From positions 1 to 64,000 of the forward strand of contig NZ_JAHGVE010000003.1 of NCBI RefSeq assembly GCF_018835585.1: DNA of 64,000 nucleotides. Direction: 5' to 3'. A program made the position numbers and the translations under genes. Below, piece after piece: positions 18,357 through 27,922 of the stretch. Numbering within the stretch: the first letter of the stretch is position 1; each line of letters starts with the position of its first letter. This stretch comes from Pelorhabdus rhamnosifermentans. GTDB taxonomy: Bacteria > Bacillota > Negativicutes > UMGS1260. The notes below the pieces were generated by a model. It did no database searches and was not told the DNA's origin. It saw only the letters and a program-made list of their open reading frames with translations.

Positions 18357-19535
18357 TTAGATTCTTGCTACGCCGGAATGTTTTGCCGCTTGAGCCACTG
18401 CCTTAGCTACGATACAGGCTGTTTTGGGATTAAGAGGTTCTGGAAATACATAATCAGCGGTGAGTTCACTCGCACTGACACTGTTAGCGATGGCAATAGC
18501 AGCAGCTAAATACATATTTTGATTGATGTCACTGGCTCTGACAGCGAGGGCTCCTTTTAACATTCCAGGAAAAGCCACGACATTGTTAATCATATTTGGA
18601 AAATCAGAGCGGCCTGTTCCAACGACTGCAGCACCGCCTTGTTTGGCTTCATCAGGAAATATCTCTGGTTCAGGATTGGCCATGGCAAATAAAATGGCAT
18701 CTTTATTCATAGTAGTAACCATTTCTTTCGTCACGAGGCCCGGTCTGGATACACCGACAAATACATCGGCACCGATTAATGCAGCTCTCAGATTACCTGT
18801 CTTTTGTTCGGGGTTCGTTACCTTGGCTATTTCTCTGTGACCGTCATTAAGTAAGGTTTGAGGATTATTGTGATTAATAATGCCTTCTTTATCTACCATG
18901 ACAATTTGTTTGGCACCATAAGCTAGCAGCAGTTTGCCGATGGCAATGCCTGCAGCACCGGCGCCATTAATGACAATCTGGCTTTCTGTTAAGTCCTTGT
19001 TGACAACTTTATGGGCGTTAATGAGACCAGCCAATACACAAATGGCCGTACCATGTTGGTCATCATGAAAAACAGGGATATCAAGTTCTTCTTTAAGGCG
19101 CCGTTCAATTTCGAAGCACCGCGGTGCAGCAATATCCTCAAGATTAATAGCACCAAAGGTTGGGGCTAGATATTTTACAGTTTTAATGATTTCTTCCGTA
19201 TCTTGTGTATCCAGGCAGATGGGAACAGCATCGACATTGGCGAGATTTTTAAATAAAATAGCTTTTCCTTCCATAACCGGAATTGCTGCTTTCGGACCAA
19301 TATTCCCTAGTCCGAGTACGGCTGAGCCATCCGAGACAACAGCGACCATATTTCCCTTTGCTGTATAGTCGTAAACGTCTTCTTCGTTTTTAGCAATCTG
19401 GCGGCAAGGTTCTGCAACGCCGGGACTGTAGGCTAAGGCTAAATCGTTTTTATTTGTGACAGACATTTTACTCGTTATGGCAATTTTTCCTCGGAGTTGT
19501 TTGTGTAAAGCCAATGATTTTTCATAAATATCCAT
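18357..19535 (-). CDS. NAD-dependent malic enzyme (malate dehydrogenase, oxaloacetate-decarboxylating)
   Basis: A 392-aa cytosolic enzyme converting malate to pyruvate and CO2 with NAD(P)H formation. The short bacterial form is recognised by LALAYSPGVAEPCR, FHDDQHGTAICVLAG with metal-binding residues, the Rossmann motif INGAGAAGIAIGKLL and IFAMANPEPEI-like ILFAMANPEPEIFPDEA. No phosphotransacetylase fusion is present. ATG at 19535 follows GAAGGG. It is divergent from a LysR-type regulator that may control it. Confidence 0.95.
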   Translation of the reverse strand: MDIYEKSLALHKQLRGKIAITSKMSVTNKNDLALAYSPGVAEPCRQIAKNEEDVYDYTAKGNMVAVVSDGSAVLGLGNIGPKAAIPVMEGKAILFKNLANVDAVPICLDTQDTEEIIKTVKYLAPTFGAINLEDIAAPRCFEIERRLKEELDIPVFHDDQHGTAICVLAGLINAHKVVNKDLTESQIVINGAGAAGIAIGKLLLAYGAKQIVMVDKEGIINHNNPQTLLNDGHREIAKVTNPEQKTGNLRAALIGADVFVGVSRPGLVTKEMVTTMNKDAILFAMANPEPEIFPDEAKQGGAAVVGTGRSDFPNMINNVVAFPGMLKGALAVRASDINQNMYLAAAIAIANSVSASELTADYVFPEPLNPKTACIVAKAVAQAAKHSGVARI

Positions 19536-19683
19536 GAATGAGCCCTTCTTTCGGTAAAATAAATTCGTTCAGCCTTTTGCTGAAGAAATGATTTATTTAC
19601 AGTTTAGTCTTATTGCACAGAAAAGTGAAATAACGGCTGTTTATGTTATAATAAATGCAATCTATGGTAGAGGAGCTGGCCCG

Positions 19684-20556
19684 ATGGATTTAAGACAGTT
19701 AGAATATTTTAGAATGGTTTGCCGTCTAAATAATATGACACGAGCTGCAGAGTATCTTCATGTGGCACAGCCGGCTATTTCTGTGGCCATTCAAAAATTG
19801 GAAGAAGAAGTGGGCGTGCAATTTTTTGAGCGCAGTCACAAACAATTTACTCTGACTGCAGAAGGCCGAATTTTTCTTGAGCGGGCGGAGGATATATTGA
19901 ATCGGGCGCAAGACGTAATTCTGGAAATGAATGAGTATCGAGAATTAAAAAAAGGTACCATTAAATTGGGTGTTCCGCCGATGATTGGTTCTTATTTGTT
20001 TCCTCATATTTTTGCCGGTTTTAAGCAGGTTTATCCTGCGCTTGAATTAATGGTGATTGAAGAAGGGTCTTTAGCTATTCGCAATATGCTAGAACAAGAT
20101 CAACTGGATTTAGGTATTGTTATCACATCGGATTTGTCATCGACATTAAACGCAAAACGCATTGCTAAAAGTGAGATCGTTGTTTGTTTTTCACCGTTAC
20201 ATCCGCTGGCGGAGCAAACAAGTGTCAATTTTGATGCGTTACAGCATGAGCCGTTTATTTTGTTGAAAGAGGATACTTATCATAGACGGATTATTTTGCA
20301 TGAATGTAAAAAATATGGTTTTGATCCGAATATCATATTGTCATCCAGTCAGATTGATACGATTAAGGGATTAATTGCCACAGGCGTTGGTATATCTTTT
20401 TTACTCGATGTTATTGCGGCTTCGGATCAGCGTATTCATTGTATTCCCCTTGAGAGTCACCTGTTTGTTGAAATTGGATTAACATGGAAAAAAGATCGTT
20501 ATTTATCAAAGGCTTCGCAAAGCTTTATCGAATATATGAGCACGCGTATTCAGTAG
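19684..20556 (+). CDS. LysR-family transcriptional regulator
   Basis: A 290-aa LysR protein. It has an N-terminal winged HTH (MDLRQLEYFRMVCRLNNMTR, AAEYLHVAQPAISVAIQKLE) and a two-lobed effector domain (DLGIVITSD, ISFLLDVIAA). The ATG at 19684, after GAGGAGC, is the true start because LysR proteins begin at this motif; the upstream in-frame ATG at 19588 would add an unrelated tail. It is transcribed divergently from malic enzyme, the usual layout for a LysR target. The CidR/CynR-like subgroup is possible, but the effector is unknown. Confidence 0.92.
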   Translation: MDLRQLEYFRMVCRLNNMTRAAEYLHVAQPAISVAIQKLEEEVGVQFFERSHKQFTLTAEGRIFLERAEDILNRAQDVILEMNEYRELKKGTIKLGVPPMIGSYLFPHIFAGFKQVYPALELMVIEEGSLAIRNMLEQDQLDLGIVITSDLSSTLNAKRIAKSEIVVCFSPLHPLAEQTSVNFDALQHEPFILLKEDTYHRRIILHECKKYGFDPNIILSSSQIDTIKGLIATGVGISFLLDVIAASDQRIHCIPLESHLFVEIGLTWKKDRYLSKASQSFIEYMSTRIQ

Positions 20557-20684
20557 CCAGCCTGAAAATGCGGGATAGATGAAATCAAGTAAAATAGTGA
20601 GGTTGAAGGAGCTATTGAAAGGAAAATGCTTTAAAGTTTTATAATTGCACCGATTTAATTCTTTCTTATTTTAATGAGATAAAG

Positions 20685-20690
20685 TATAAT
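20685..20690 (+). promoter_or_regulatory. -10 box for the amino-acid ABC transporter operon
   Basis: TATAAT at 20685-20690 lies 42 bp before the start codon; the -35 region (near 20662) is weak. A regulator may therefore be needed for full activity. Confidence 0.45.
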
Positions 20691-20732
20691 ACAGTTTATA
20701 AGTTGAAAATCTAGTTGAGCGGAGGATTTAAG

Positions 20733-21518
20733 ATGAAAAAAATAATTGCATTTTTAGTTGTTTGTATGATTTCTGGTCTGGTATTGGCGGGGTGTGGCAG
20801 TACGGCTACGAAGGCACCAGAACAGAAAAAAATTGTTGTTGGCTTGGATGATAATTTTCCTCCTATGGGCTTTCGCGATGAACAAAATAATATTGTTGGT
20901 TTTGATATAGATATGGCGAAAGAAGCTGCTAAGAGATTAGGCATTGAAGTAGAGTTTAAGCCCATTGATTGGAGCAGTAAAGAGGCTGAATTAAATGGTA
21001 AACGCGTAGATGCTTTGTGGAACGGCATGAATATCACGGAAGACCGCAAAAAAAATATGTTGTTTAGTGAGCCCTATATGAATGCTAAACAACTTATTTT
21101 TCTTCCAAAAGATTCTACTGCCAAGGGCCTGGATGATTTAAAAGGAAAAGTAGTGGGTATTCAAAATACCAGTACAGCCGATGAAATCATTGAAGCGAAC
21201 AAGGAGATGAAGGCTTCGTTTAAAGAAGTAAGGAAATACTCCGATTGTATTGAAGCCTTTATGGATCTTCAAACAGGTCGTGTTGATGCAGTCATTACAG
21301 ATGAAACATTTGGAAAGTATTTTATGTCGAAGAATCCTGATAAATACATTGTGTTAGATAAAGTCATTGGTGAAGTTGGCGTCCTTGGTATTGGGTTCCG
21401 CAAAGATGATCAACAATTGCGTGATAAAGTACAGAAGGTATTGGATGAAATGAAGAAAGACGGAACTTCTGCTAAAATATCACAAAAATGGTTTGGTGCT
21501 GATTTAATTATTAAGTAA
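20733..21518 (+). CDS. amino-acid ABC transporter, substrate-binding lipoprotein
   Basis: A 261-aa SBP_bac_3-type binding protein. The signal peptide ends in the lipobox LAGC (Cys about residue 21), so it should be lipid-anchored. KIVVGLDDNFPPMGFRDE and GFDIDMAKEAAKRLG are typical of polar amino-acid binders (cystine, glutamine, arginine groups). ATG at 20733 follows GGAGG; an in-frame TTG at 20715 is rejected because it would disrupt the signal peptide. It is the first gene of a three-gene importer with permease and ATPase downstream. The exact amino acid is not determinable. Confidence 0.93.
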   Translation: MKKIIAFLVVCMISGLVLAGCGSTATKAPEQKKIVVGLDDNFPPMGFRDEQNNIVGFDIDMAKEAAKRLGIEVEFKPIDWSSKEAELNGKRVDALWNGMNITEDRKKNMLFSEPYMNAKQLIFLPKDSTAKGLDDLKGKVVGIQNTSTADEIIEANKEMKASFKEVRKYSDCIEAFMDLQTGRVDAVITDETFGKYFMSKNPDKYIVLDKVIGEVGVLGIGFRKDDQQLRDKVQKVLDEMKKDGTSAKISQKWFGADLIIK

Positions 21519-21526
21519 AGTAGTTA

Positions 21527-21560
21527 AAGGAGGCTAATGGTGTTTTGCCATTGGCCTTCT
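21527..21560 (+). terminator. intra-operon hairpin between binding-protein and permease genes
   Basis: AAGGAGGCTAATGG (21527-21540) pairs with CCATTGGCCTTCT (21548-21560) through a 13-bp stem with two G-U pairs, without a long T run. Such hairpins often keep the abundant binding-protein mRNA stable while reducing read-through to the membrane components. Confidence 0.5.
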
Positions 21561-21625
21561 CATTTGTCTCGCAGCTATGTTATAATGAAAGCTGTGTTTG
21601 AAGGCAAATTGACGAGGAGATATTT

Positions 21626-22279
21626 ATGGAGAAAATTCTAACTATGGTTGGCCCCATGCTTGATGGGGCTAGTGTGACACTGCAAATGTTTTTTATTACA
21701 TTAGTGCTTTCATTGCCATTCGGTTTGGTGTTAGCATTAGTTCGTATATCGAAATATAAGCCCTTAAGTTTTTTAGTTGAAGTATATATTTGGCTTATGC
21801 GTGGAACTCCCCTTATGCTTCAATTGCTTTTTGTTTATTATGCATTACCTCTCATTCCCTATGTAGGCATTCGATTGCCTGATTTTCCAGCAGCCCTGCT
21901 TGCCTTCGTGTTTAACTATGCCGCTTATTTTGCTGAAATTTTCCGCGCTGGCATTCAGTCGATTGAACGAGGTCAATATGAGGCCGGTCGGGCTTTAGGA
22001 ATGAATTATTTGCAGATCATGCGAAGGATTATTATTCCTCAGATGATTAAGCGCGTCTTGCCGCCTATAAGCAATGAGACCATTACCCTCGTGAAAGACA
22101 CGTCGCTCATTTATATACTTGCTATGAATGATTTACTTAGAACAGCTCGAACGATTGTGCAGCGTGAATTTGATATGACTCCCTTTTTTATTGCTGGTAT
22201 ATTTTATTTGGCTATGACACTCGTGCTTACTTGGATTTTCAAAAAACTGGAGCAGCGCTATGCCGCCTATGATGAGTAG
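21626..22279 (+). CDS. amino-acid ABC transporter, permease
   Basis: A 217-aa HisM/GlnP-type inner-membrane permease with about five helices. VYIWLMRGTPLMLQLLFVYY and the EAA loop (YEAGRALGMNYLQIMRRIIIP) that contacts the ATPase are clear. ATG at 21626 follows GAGGAGA. It forms a homodimer or pairs with itself, since only one permease gene is present in the operon. It lies 12 bp upstream of the ATPase gene. Confidence 0.94.
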   Translation: MEKILTMVGPMLDGASVTLQMFFITLVLSLPFGLVLALVRISKYKPLSFLVEVYIWLMRGTPLMLQLLFVYYALPLIPYVGIRLPDFPAALLAFVFNYAAYFAEIFRAGIQSIERGQYEAGRALGMNYLQIMRRIIIPQMIKRVLPPISNETITLVKDTSLIYILAMNDLLRTARTIVQREFDMTPFFIAGIFYLAMTLVLTWIFKKLEQRYAAYDE

Positions 22280-22291
22280 GAGTGAATTTTG

Positions 22292-23050
22292 ATGAAGATG
22301 ATACAAATAAAAAATATTTTCAAAAGTTTTAATAATATTGAAGTGCTAAAAGGGATTAACATGGAAGTGGCTCAAGGTGAAGTTGTCGCCATTATCGGTC
22401 CTTCTGGTTCAGGAAAGAGTACCTTGCTGCGCTGTTTAAACAGATTAGAGACCATCGATCATGGGACGGTTGAAATCGAGGGTGAAGTACTTGTTACCGA
22501 AAATGCTGCTGGACAGTGTCAGTATGTGCCGGATAAGCAGGCCCGCAGAATTTGCAATAAAATGGGGATGGTTTTTCAGCAGTTTAATCTTTTTCCTCAT
22601 ATGACCGTGATTGATAATGTGATTGAAGCTCCCATGATTGTGAAAGGAATGAAGCGAGAAGCTATTTTTCCTGAGGCTGAGGAATTACTTCGCAAGGTTG
22701 GGTTGCTTGAGAAAAAAGCAAACTATCCATCACAATTGTCAGGCGGCCAAAAACAGCGAGTGGCTATTGCCAGAGCCTTGGCGATGCAGCCTGATATTAT
22801 GCTGTTTGATGAGCCAACATCGGCTTTAGATCCAGAATTAACGGGAGAAGTACTCAAAGCCATGCGCAAATTGGCGCAGGAACATATGACCATGATTGTT
22901 GTTACCCATGAAATGGCTTTTGCCCGTGAGGTAGCCAATCGGGTTATTTTTATGGCTGATGGCGATATTATTGAAGAAGGCACGCCGGAAGAGATATTTA
23001 CAAATCCCCAGCAATCGCGTACGCAGGCCTTTTTAAATAGCATGTTATAA
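22292..23050 (+). CDS. amino-acid ABC transporter, ATP-binding protein
   Basis: A 252-aa GlnQ-type ATPase. It has Walker [11 protein letters not shown]-loop in [16 protein letters not shown] signature [16 protein letters not shown], Walker [14 protein letters not shown] and the switch His in VVTHEMAFA. An insert after Walker A (about 30 residues, [18 protein letters not shown]) is longer than in GlnQ. ATG at 22292 follows TAGGAGTG; the ATG at 22298 is an alternative. It energises the adjoining permease. Confidence 0.95.
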   Translation: MKMIQIKNIFKSFNNIEVLKGINMEVAQGEVVAIIGPSGSGKSTLLRCLNRLETIDHGTVEIEGEVLVTENAAGQCQYVPDKQARRICNKMGMVFQQFNLFPHMTVIDNVIEAPMIVKGMKREAIFPEAEELLRKVGLLEKKANYPSQLSGGQKQRVAIARALAMQPDIMLFDEPTSALDPELTGEVLKAMRKLAQEHMTMIVVTHEMAFAREVANRVIFMADGDIIEEGTPEEIFTNPQQSRTQAFLNSML

Positions 23051-23078
23051 ACAAATAGCGTGTTGTGAAAATAGAAAT

Positions 23079-23112
23079 GTGCGTATCACTGAAAAGTGAT
23101 ACGCACATTTTT
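23079..23112. terminator. bidirectional terminator between the ABC operon and htpG
   Basis: GTGCGTATCACT (23079-23090) pairs perfectly with AGTGATACGCAC (23095-23106) around a GAAA tetraloop, followed by ATTTTTT. The A/T-rich flank on the other side lets it serve convergent htpG too. Confidence 0.9.
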
Positions 23113-23135
23113 TATGGGCATAATTGACGTTTTTT

Positions 23136-25094
23136 TTACTTAGTTTGGGCCATTAAGCTGGCAATTTTGTTAGCGAAACTAATGGGATCTTCAGGAGGAA
23201 GCCCTTCAATTAACAAGGCCTGATCATAGAGAAGATCACAATAGTCTTTAAAAGTTTGAGAATCACTTGCTGTTTCATGTAACGTCTTTAATTTGGTGAA
23301 GACTTCGTGATTCGGATTTAATTCTAGAATGCGATTAGCTTTAAGCATGGTTTGATTCATTTCGGAAAGAATGTGTTCCATGGAAAGACTAATGCCTTGA
23401 TCATCACTAACAAGGCAAACAGCGCTGGATTTTAGACGGTTACTAATCTTAACGGAAGAAATTTTATCTTTTAATTGGTCTGTAATGGCTTTAATTAAGG
23501 ATTCATTATCTTTTAATATTTCTTCAGCTTCCTTTTTTGATTCTGTAGCATCTTTGTCATCAAGGTTTAGATCGCCGCGGCTGACAGAATGGAAGGCTTT
23601 TCCCTTATATTCTTTGAGCGCCTCAATAGCGAATTCGTCGACGCGCTCAAACAGGTAGATGACTTCAATGCCTTTGTCATGCAGAAGTTCCATTTGCGGC
23701 AGGCGTTCGACAGAAGCATAGTCTTTGCCTGTAGCATAGTAGATGACTTTTTGATTTTCGGGCATCCGTTTTGTATAATCAGCTAATGTTGTCAGTTCAT
23801 CTGTACCATGAGAAGAAGGGAATAGCAGTAGATCTTGCAATTTCTCACGGTTTTGAAAATCAGTGTAAACACCGCCTTTAATGGCTGTACCAAATTCTTT
23901 CCAGAACTTTTCATACTTAGGACGATCATTTGTTAACAGTCGTTCTAATGTTTTTAAGATGCTTTTTTCAAGATTTTTTCCTACTAATTTTAATTGTTTA
24001 CTGTGCTGGAGAATCTCACGGGAAATGTTGAGTGAGAAGTCTGGAGAATCGACGAGACCGCGCATAAAACGTAAATATTCAGGTAGCAGATCCTTGCAAT
24101 GATCCATGACAAAAACATGTTTGGAGTACAGCATGATTTTCGATTCTGATTCCTTGGTATATAAATCAAAGGGGGCATGAGAAGGAATAAATAGAACAGT
24201 TGTATATTCTACAGCCCCTTCTACTTTGGAGTGAATGATCTCGAGGGGGTCTTCCCAGTCTTGAAAGAGATTTTTATAGAACTGATGATATTCTTCAGGC
24301 TTAATTTCACTTTTATTACGTGTCCAGAGTGGTGTCATGGAGTTTAGGGTACGTACTTCAACGGTCTTTGTTACAGGTGCATCTTCAATCTCTTTTCCTT
24401 CAGCGTCACGCGGCTTTTCTTCCTTAATAAAATCCATTTTGATGGGATAACGAATATAATCGGAGTATTTTTTGACGAGACTTTCCAGGGTATAGCGATT
24501 GAGGAAGTTTTCATCAGGGTGATCATTCTGGTCTGTTTCATCATTGAGAGTCAAAATAATCGTCGTACCCCGACTTTCCTTATCACATTCCTCAATGGTA
24601 TACGTTCCATCGCCAGTCGATTCCCATTTAACACCCTTTGTCTGACCTGGTGCACGTGTGAGAAGCGTTACTTTTTTAGCTACCATAAAGGCCGAGTAAA
24701 AGCCTACGCCAAATTGACCAATGAGTTCATTGTCTGTTGTATTTCCCCTGTCTTTTAATTTTTCCAGAAATGATTTTGTTCCTGATTTGGCAATGGTGCC
24801 AATGGTTGCAATCACTTCATCATGTGTCATGCCCATGCCGTTATCGGAAATGGTTAAGGTATGTGTTGCCTCATCAGGTTTGAGGATAATTTCGAAGTCC
24901 GAATTACCTTCAAGCAAGTCGCGATTTGTCAAAGATTCAAAATGAATCTTGTCAATGGCATCTGAGGCATTGGAGATGAGTTCGCGCAGGAAAATTTCCC
25001 GGTTCGTATAAATGGAATGAACCATGAGGTCGAGAAGTTGCTTTGTTTCTGTTTGAAATTCGCGCGTTTCTTTCGATATTGTTTCTTGAGTCAT
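23136..25094 (-). CDS. htpG: molecular chaperone HtpG (Hsp90)
   Basis: A 652-aa ATP-dependent chaperone. N-terminal GHKL ATPase motifs are visible: LRELISNASDAIDKI, DNGMGM, and IGQFGVGFYSAFMVA. A middle domain and C-terminal dimerisation domain follow at the usual length. ATG at 25094 follows GGGAGG. It is monocistronic and convergent with the amino-acid importer. No CIRCE operator was seen upstream, so control is not by HrcA as far as can be judged. Confidence 0.97.
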   Translation of the reverse strand: MTQETISKETREFQTETKQLLDLMVHSIYTNREIFLRELISNASDAIDKIHFESLTNRDLLEGNSDFEIILKPDEATHTLTISDNGMGMTHDEVIATIGTIAKSGTKSFLEKLKDRGNTTDNELIGQFGVGFYSAFMVAKKVTLLTRAPGQTKGVKWESTGDGTYTIEECDKESRGTTIILTLNDETDQNDHPDENFLNRYTLESLVKKYSDYIRYPIKMDFIKEEKPRDAEGKEIEDAPVTKTVEVRTLNSMTPLWTRNKSEIKPEEYHQFYKNLFQDWEDPLEIIHSKVEGAVEYTTVLFIPSHAPFDLYTKESESKIMLYSKHVFVMDHCKDLLPEYLRFMRGLVDSPDFSLNISREILQHSKQLKLVGKNLEKSILKTLERLLTNDRPKYEKFWKEFGTAIKGGVYTDFQNREKLQDLLLFPSSHGTDELTTLADYTKRMPENQKVIYYATGKDYASVERLPQMELLHDKGIEVIYLFERVDEFAIEALKEYKGKAFHSVSRGDLNLDDKDATESKKEAEEILKDNESLIKAITDQLKDKISSVKISNRLKSSAVCLVSDDQGISLSMEHILSEMNQTMLKANRILELNPNHEVFTKLKTLHETASDSQTFKDYCDLLYDQALLIEGLPPEDPISFANKIASLMAQTK

Positions 25095-25234
25095 CGTGAA
25101 TCCTCCCGTTAGTTTCTTAAAAGCTTAAGCTGATGGAACAGCTGTTTTATGCTTTACTACTATTTTGATAAATTACGAGGAAAAGTACAAGTAAAAAATT
25201 GTAAAAAAGATTCAATGACAGCTATTTTTTTAAA

Positions 25235-25263
25235 TTTACAAGGAGACCCTTTGATGCTATAAT
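25235..25263 (+). promoter_or_regulatory. promoter of the pxp-acc operon
   Basis: TTTACA (25235-25240) and TATAAT (25258-25263) are separated by 17 nt. The predicted leader of about 90 nt precedes pxpA. No terminator-like structure was seen in the leader or between the following eight genes, supporting one transcript to accC. Confidence 0.8.
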
Positions 25264-25361
25264 GAATAATATTATATGTGTAGTGGAAGCAAAGGCGCTT
25301 CAAATAAGGGATAACCTTGTTTGCAGTGCCTTTTTATATTGTAGCGAAAGGTGGAATGAAT

Positions 25362-26138
25362 ATGTACAAAGTCGATTTGAATTGCGATTTGGGTGAGAGT
25401 TTTGGTGCCTATAAACTGGGTGTCGATGAAGAAATTCTTCGTTTAGTGACTTCGGCGAATGTTGCTTGTGGATTTCATGCAGGAGATCCTAGTGTGATGC
25501 ACAAGACAGTCATTTTGGCGCTTGAAAATGGTGTTGGTATTGGAGCTCATCCAGGTTTTCCTGATTTGGTTGGCTTTGGTCGACGGGACATGAATATTTC
25601 GCCGCAAGAAGCCTATGATATGGTTGTCTATCAAATTGGGGCCTTGTATGGATTTGTGCGGGCAGCAGGTGGTAATATGCAGCATGTAAAGCCGCATGGT
25701 GCTCTTTATAATATGGCAGCAACAAAGCCGGATCTTGCTGAGGCAATAGCCGAAGCCGTTTATAACATTGACGGACAACTGATTTTATTTGGTCTGTCAG
25801 GCAGTGAATTAGTGAAGGCAGGCGAGAAAATCGGTCTTAAAACTGCCCAGGAAGTTTTCGCTGATCGCTCCTATCAAACAAATGGTTTATTAACGCCACG
25901 CAGTGAGGAAGGGGCTCTTATTAAGGATGATAAACAAGCTGTAGCGCAAGTTATTCGTATGGTTAAAGAAGGAACGGTATTTTCGCAGCAAGGAACAGTA
26001 GTTCCCATTCAGGCTGACACGGTATGTCTCCATGGTGATGGATCGCAGGCGCTTGTTTTTGCTCGTCAAATTCGTGAGTCTCTTTCTTATGCCAAAATCG
26101 CTATTCAGGCCGTAGGCGATTCGAAAAATAGAAGTTAA
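25362..26138 (+). CDS. pxpA: LamB/YcsF family protein, 5-oxoprolinase subunit A
   Basis: A 258-aa member of the LamB/YcsF family, the subunit that with PxpB and PxpC hydrolyses 5-oxoproline (pyroglutamate) to glutamate at the cost of [20 protein letters not shown] and [11 protein letters not shown] are the N-terminal signature; VKPHGALYN and VCLHGDGS are further metal- or substrate-site motifs. ATG at 25362 lies 8 nt after AAGGTGG; upstream TTG and ATG codons are less well placed. It opens an operon also containing the B and C subunits, two permease-like genes and biotin carboxylase parts. Confidence 0.93.
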   Translation: MYKVDLNCDLGESFGAYKLGVDEEILRLVTSANVACGFHAGDPSVMHKTVILALENGVGIGAHPGFPDLVGFGRRDMNISPQEAYDMVVYQIGALYGFVRAAGGNMQHVKPHGALYNMAATKPDLAEAIAEAVYNIDGQLILFGLSGSELVKAGEKIGLKTAQEVFADRSYQTNGLLTPRSEEGALIKDDKQAVAQVIRMVKEGTVFSQQGTVVPIQADTVCLHGDGSQALVFARQIRESLSYAKIAIQAVGDSKNRS

Positions 26139-26182
26139 AGAATAACAAATTATGAATTTATTTTTGTAGCATTTGAAGGGAG

Positions 26183-26920
26183 TTGGGGATTCTGTTAACA
26201 TTAATGGGAATTGTTGTTGTCATTGTTGGTTTTGCTTTACGGTTTAATCCACTACTTGTTGTTGTAGTTGCTGGTATTGTGACAGGGCTTGCCGGTCAGG
26301 TGCCTGTTGAAAAAATTCTCGCCATATTCGGTCAGGCCTTTGTAAAAAATCGCTATTTATCCCTCTTCATTCTTACATTACCTGTTATTGGTCTGTTAGA
26401 GAGAAATGGTTTAAAAGAACAAGCACAGAATTTGATTGGTCTTATTAAGGGGGCTACAACGGGGCGTATTCTGGTATTATATCTGTTCATCCGTGAGGCA
26501 GCAGCAGCGATTGGTTTAACGGCGTTAGGTGGTCATGCCCAAATGGTACGCCCCTTAATTGCACCGATGGCAGAAGCGGCAGCTGAAAATAAATACGGAA
26601 CCCTGTCTGATAAAACACACAATAAGATTAAAGAATTTTCCGCTTCAGTTGATAATGTGGGCGTGTTTTTTGGCGAAGACATTTTTATCGCTTTTGGTGG
26701 TGTTTTGCTTATGAAGGGCTTTTTAGAGCAAAATGGCATTTCGTTGGAGCCTTTGCAAATCGCAGTATGGGGGATTCCCACAGCCATTCTGGCTTTTATT
26801 ATTCATACCGTTCGATTGCTTTGGTTGGATAAAAAAATTGCAGAAGAGTATGGAATAAAGCAGGAAACGGAAAGTTCCGTGAAACAGCCTGTAGAGCAGA
26901 AGGAGGCTAGTGCCCTATGA
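26183..26920 (+). CDS. DUF969 family membrane protein (putative 5-oxoproline permease part)
   Basis: A membrane protein of about 240 aa with several helices (LMGIVVVIVGFALRFNPLLV, LFILTLPVIGLLERNG). DUF969 and DUF979 proteins are usually encoded side by side near pxp genes and are presumed transport partners. The start is unusual. GAAGGGAG (26175-26182) abuts the TTG at 26183, while properly spaced codons are ATT (26189) or CTG (26192), and the first ATG (26204) is distant. The homologous N-terminus (LLTLMGIV) favours a start near 26189-26192. Its TGA overlaps the ATG of the next gene. Confidence 0.82.
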   Translation: MGILLTLMGIVVVIVGFALRFNPLLVVVVAGIVTGLAGQVPVEKILAIFGQAFVKNRYLSLFILTLPVIGLLERNGLKEQAQNLIGLIKGATTGRILVLYLFIREAAAAIGLTALGGHAQMVRPLIAPMAEAAAENKYGTLSDKTHNKIKEFSASVDNVGVFFGEDIFIAFGGVLLMKGFLEQNGISLEPLQIAVWGIPTAILAFIIHTVRLLWLDKKIAEEYGIKQETESSVKQPVEQKEASAL

Positions 26921-27870
26921 TTATTAGTTTAAACTATATTTATTATCTGACGGGAATTTTTATGGCTGTTATTGCCTTCTTTGCTTTGCGTGATAAGAGT
27001 AATTCTAAGCGAATATTAACAGCCACTTTTTGGGGACTTTTTGCTATCTCCTTTCTTTTCGGCGATGTCATTCCTGATATGTATATGGGGGTGATCGTTA
27101 TAGGCATGGCCATTATTGCCGGTTGCGGTGGTGTGCGCATAGGTTCTTATGATGAAGTTTCCAGTGAACAGCGGTTGGCTAGGGCTAAAAAATTGGGAAA
27201 TCGTTTATTTTGGCCGGCATTGCTTATTCCAGTGATTACAGTCATTGGCACGGTTGGACTAAAGGATGTCAACATTGGTGGTTTGGCCTTACTAGATAAA
27301 GGCAATATTACACTGGCTAGTTTAGGTGTTGCCTGTGTGATTGCCTTAATCGTCGCTATGACGTTGACGAGAGAATCCGGTGTTCGTTCGCTCAAAGAAT
27401 CCCGTCGTTTAATTGATGCTATTGGCTGGGCGGCCGTACTGCCACAAATGCTCGCTACCTTAGGTGCTTTGTTTGCCGCTGCAGGTGTTGGGCAAGTTGT
27501 GTCCAGCCTGGTAAGCTCAGCGATTCCTGTTGATAATCGTTTTATGGTTGTTTTGGCGTATACGGTAGGTATGGCCCTCTTTACCATGATTATGGGGAAT
27601 GCCTTTGCTGCTTTCCCTGTCATGACGGCAGGTGTTGGATTGCCGCTGATTGTTCAAATGCATGGCGGAAATCCGGGAGTCTTGGCAGCCATTGGCATGT
27701 TCTCCGGTTATTGTGGCACCTTAATGACGCCCATGGCAGCCAATTATAATATTGTTCCGGCAGCGCTACTTGATTTGCCTGATAAAAATGGTGTCATCAA
27801 GGCTCAGATTCCCACGGCTCTGTTACTATTAACAGCGAACGTGTTTTTAATGTACTTTTTGGCTTTTTAG
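26917..27870 (+). CDS. DUF979 family membrane protein (putative permease partner)
   Basis: A 317-aa polytopic membrane protein of the DUF979 family, with about eight to nine hydrophobic segments (YLTGIFMAVIAFFALRD near the start, ALLLLTANVFLMYFLAF at the end). The ATGA overlap with the DUF969 gene implies coupled translation in fixed ratio, consistent with a two-part carrier. Context suggests uptake of 5-oxoproline or a related lactam or amino acid; this is inferred. Confidence 0.85.
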   Translation: MIISLNYIYYLTGIFMAVIAFFALRDKSNSKRILTATFWGLFAISFLFGDVIPDMYMGVIVIGMAIIAGCGGVRIGSYDEVSSEQRLARAKKLGNRLFWPALLIPVITVIGTVGLKDVNIGGLALLDKGNITLASLGVACVIALIVAMTLTRESGVRSLKESRRLIDAIGWAAVLPQMLATLGALFAAAGVGQVVSSLVSSAIPVDNRFMVVLAYTVGMALFTMIMGNAFAAFPVMTAGVGLPLIVQMHGGNPGVLAAIGMFSGYCGTLMTPMAANYNIVPAALLDLPDKNGVIKAQIPTALLLLTANVFLMYFLAF

Positions 27871-27922
27871 TGAAAAAAATGTAGTAACTGATACTTAATG
27901 GTTTTAGTGAGAGAAGGAATAG

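Noticed and set aside
21564-21586. Internal promoter (TTGTCT/TATAAT) before the ABC permease gene
   Set aside because: The spacer is only 11 nt, too short for a normal sigma-A promoter, though the TATAAT itself is perfect.
23136-25094. CIRCE-type heat-shock operator upstream of htpG
   Set aside because: No TTAGCACTC-n9-GAGTGCTAA-like sequence is found between 25095 and 25235.
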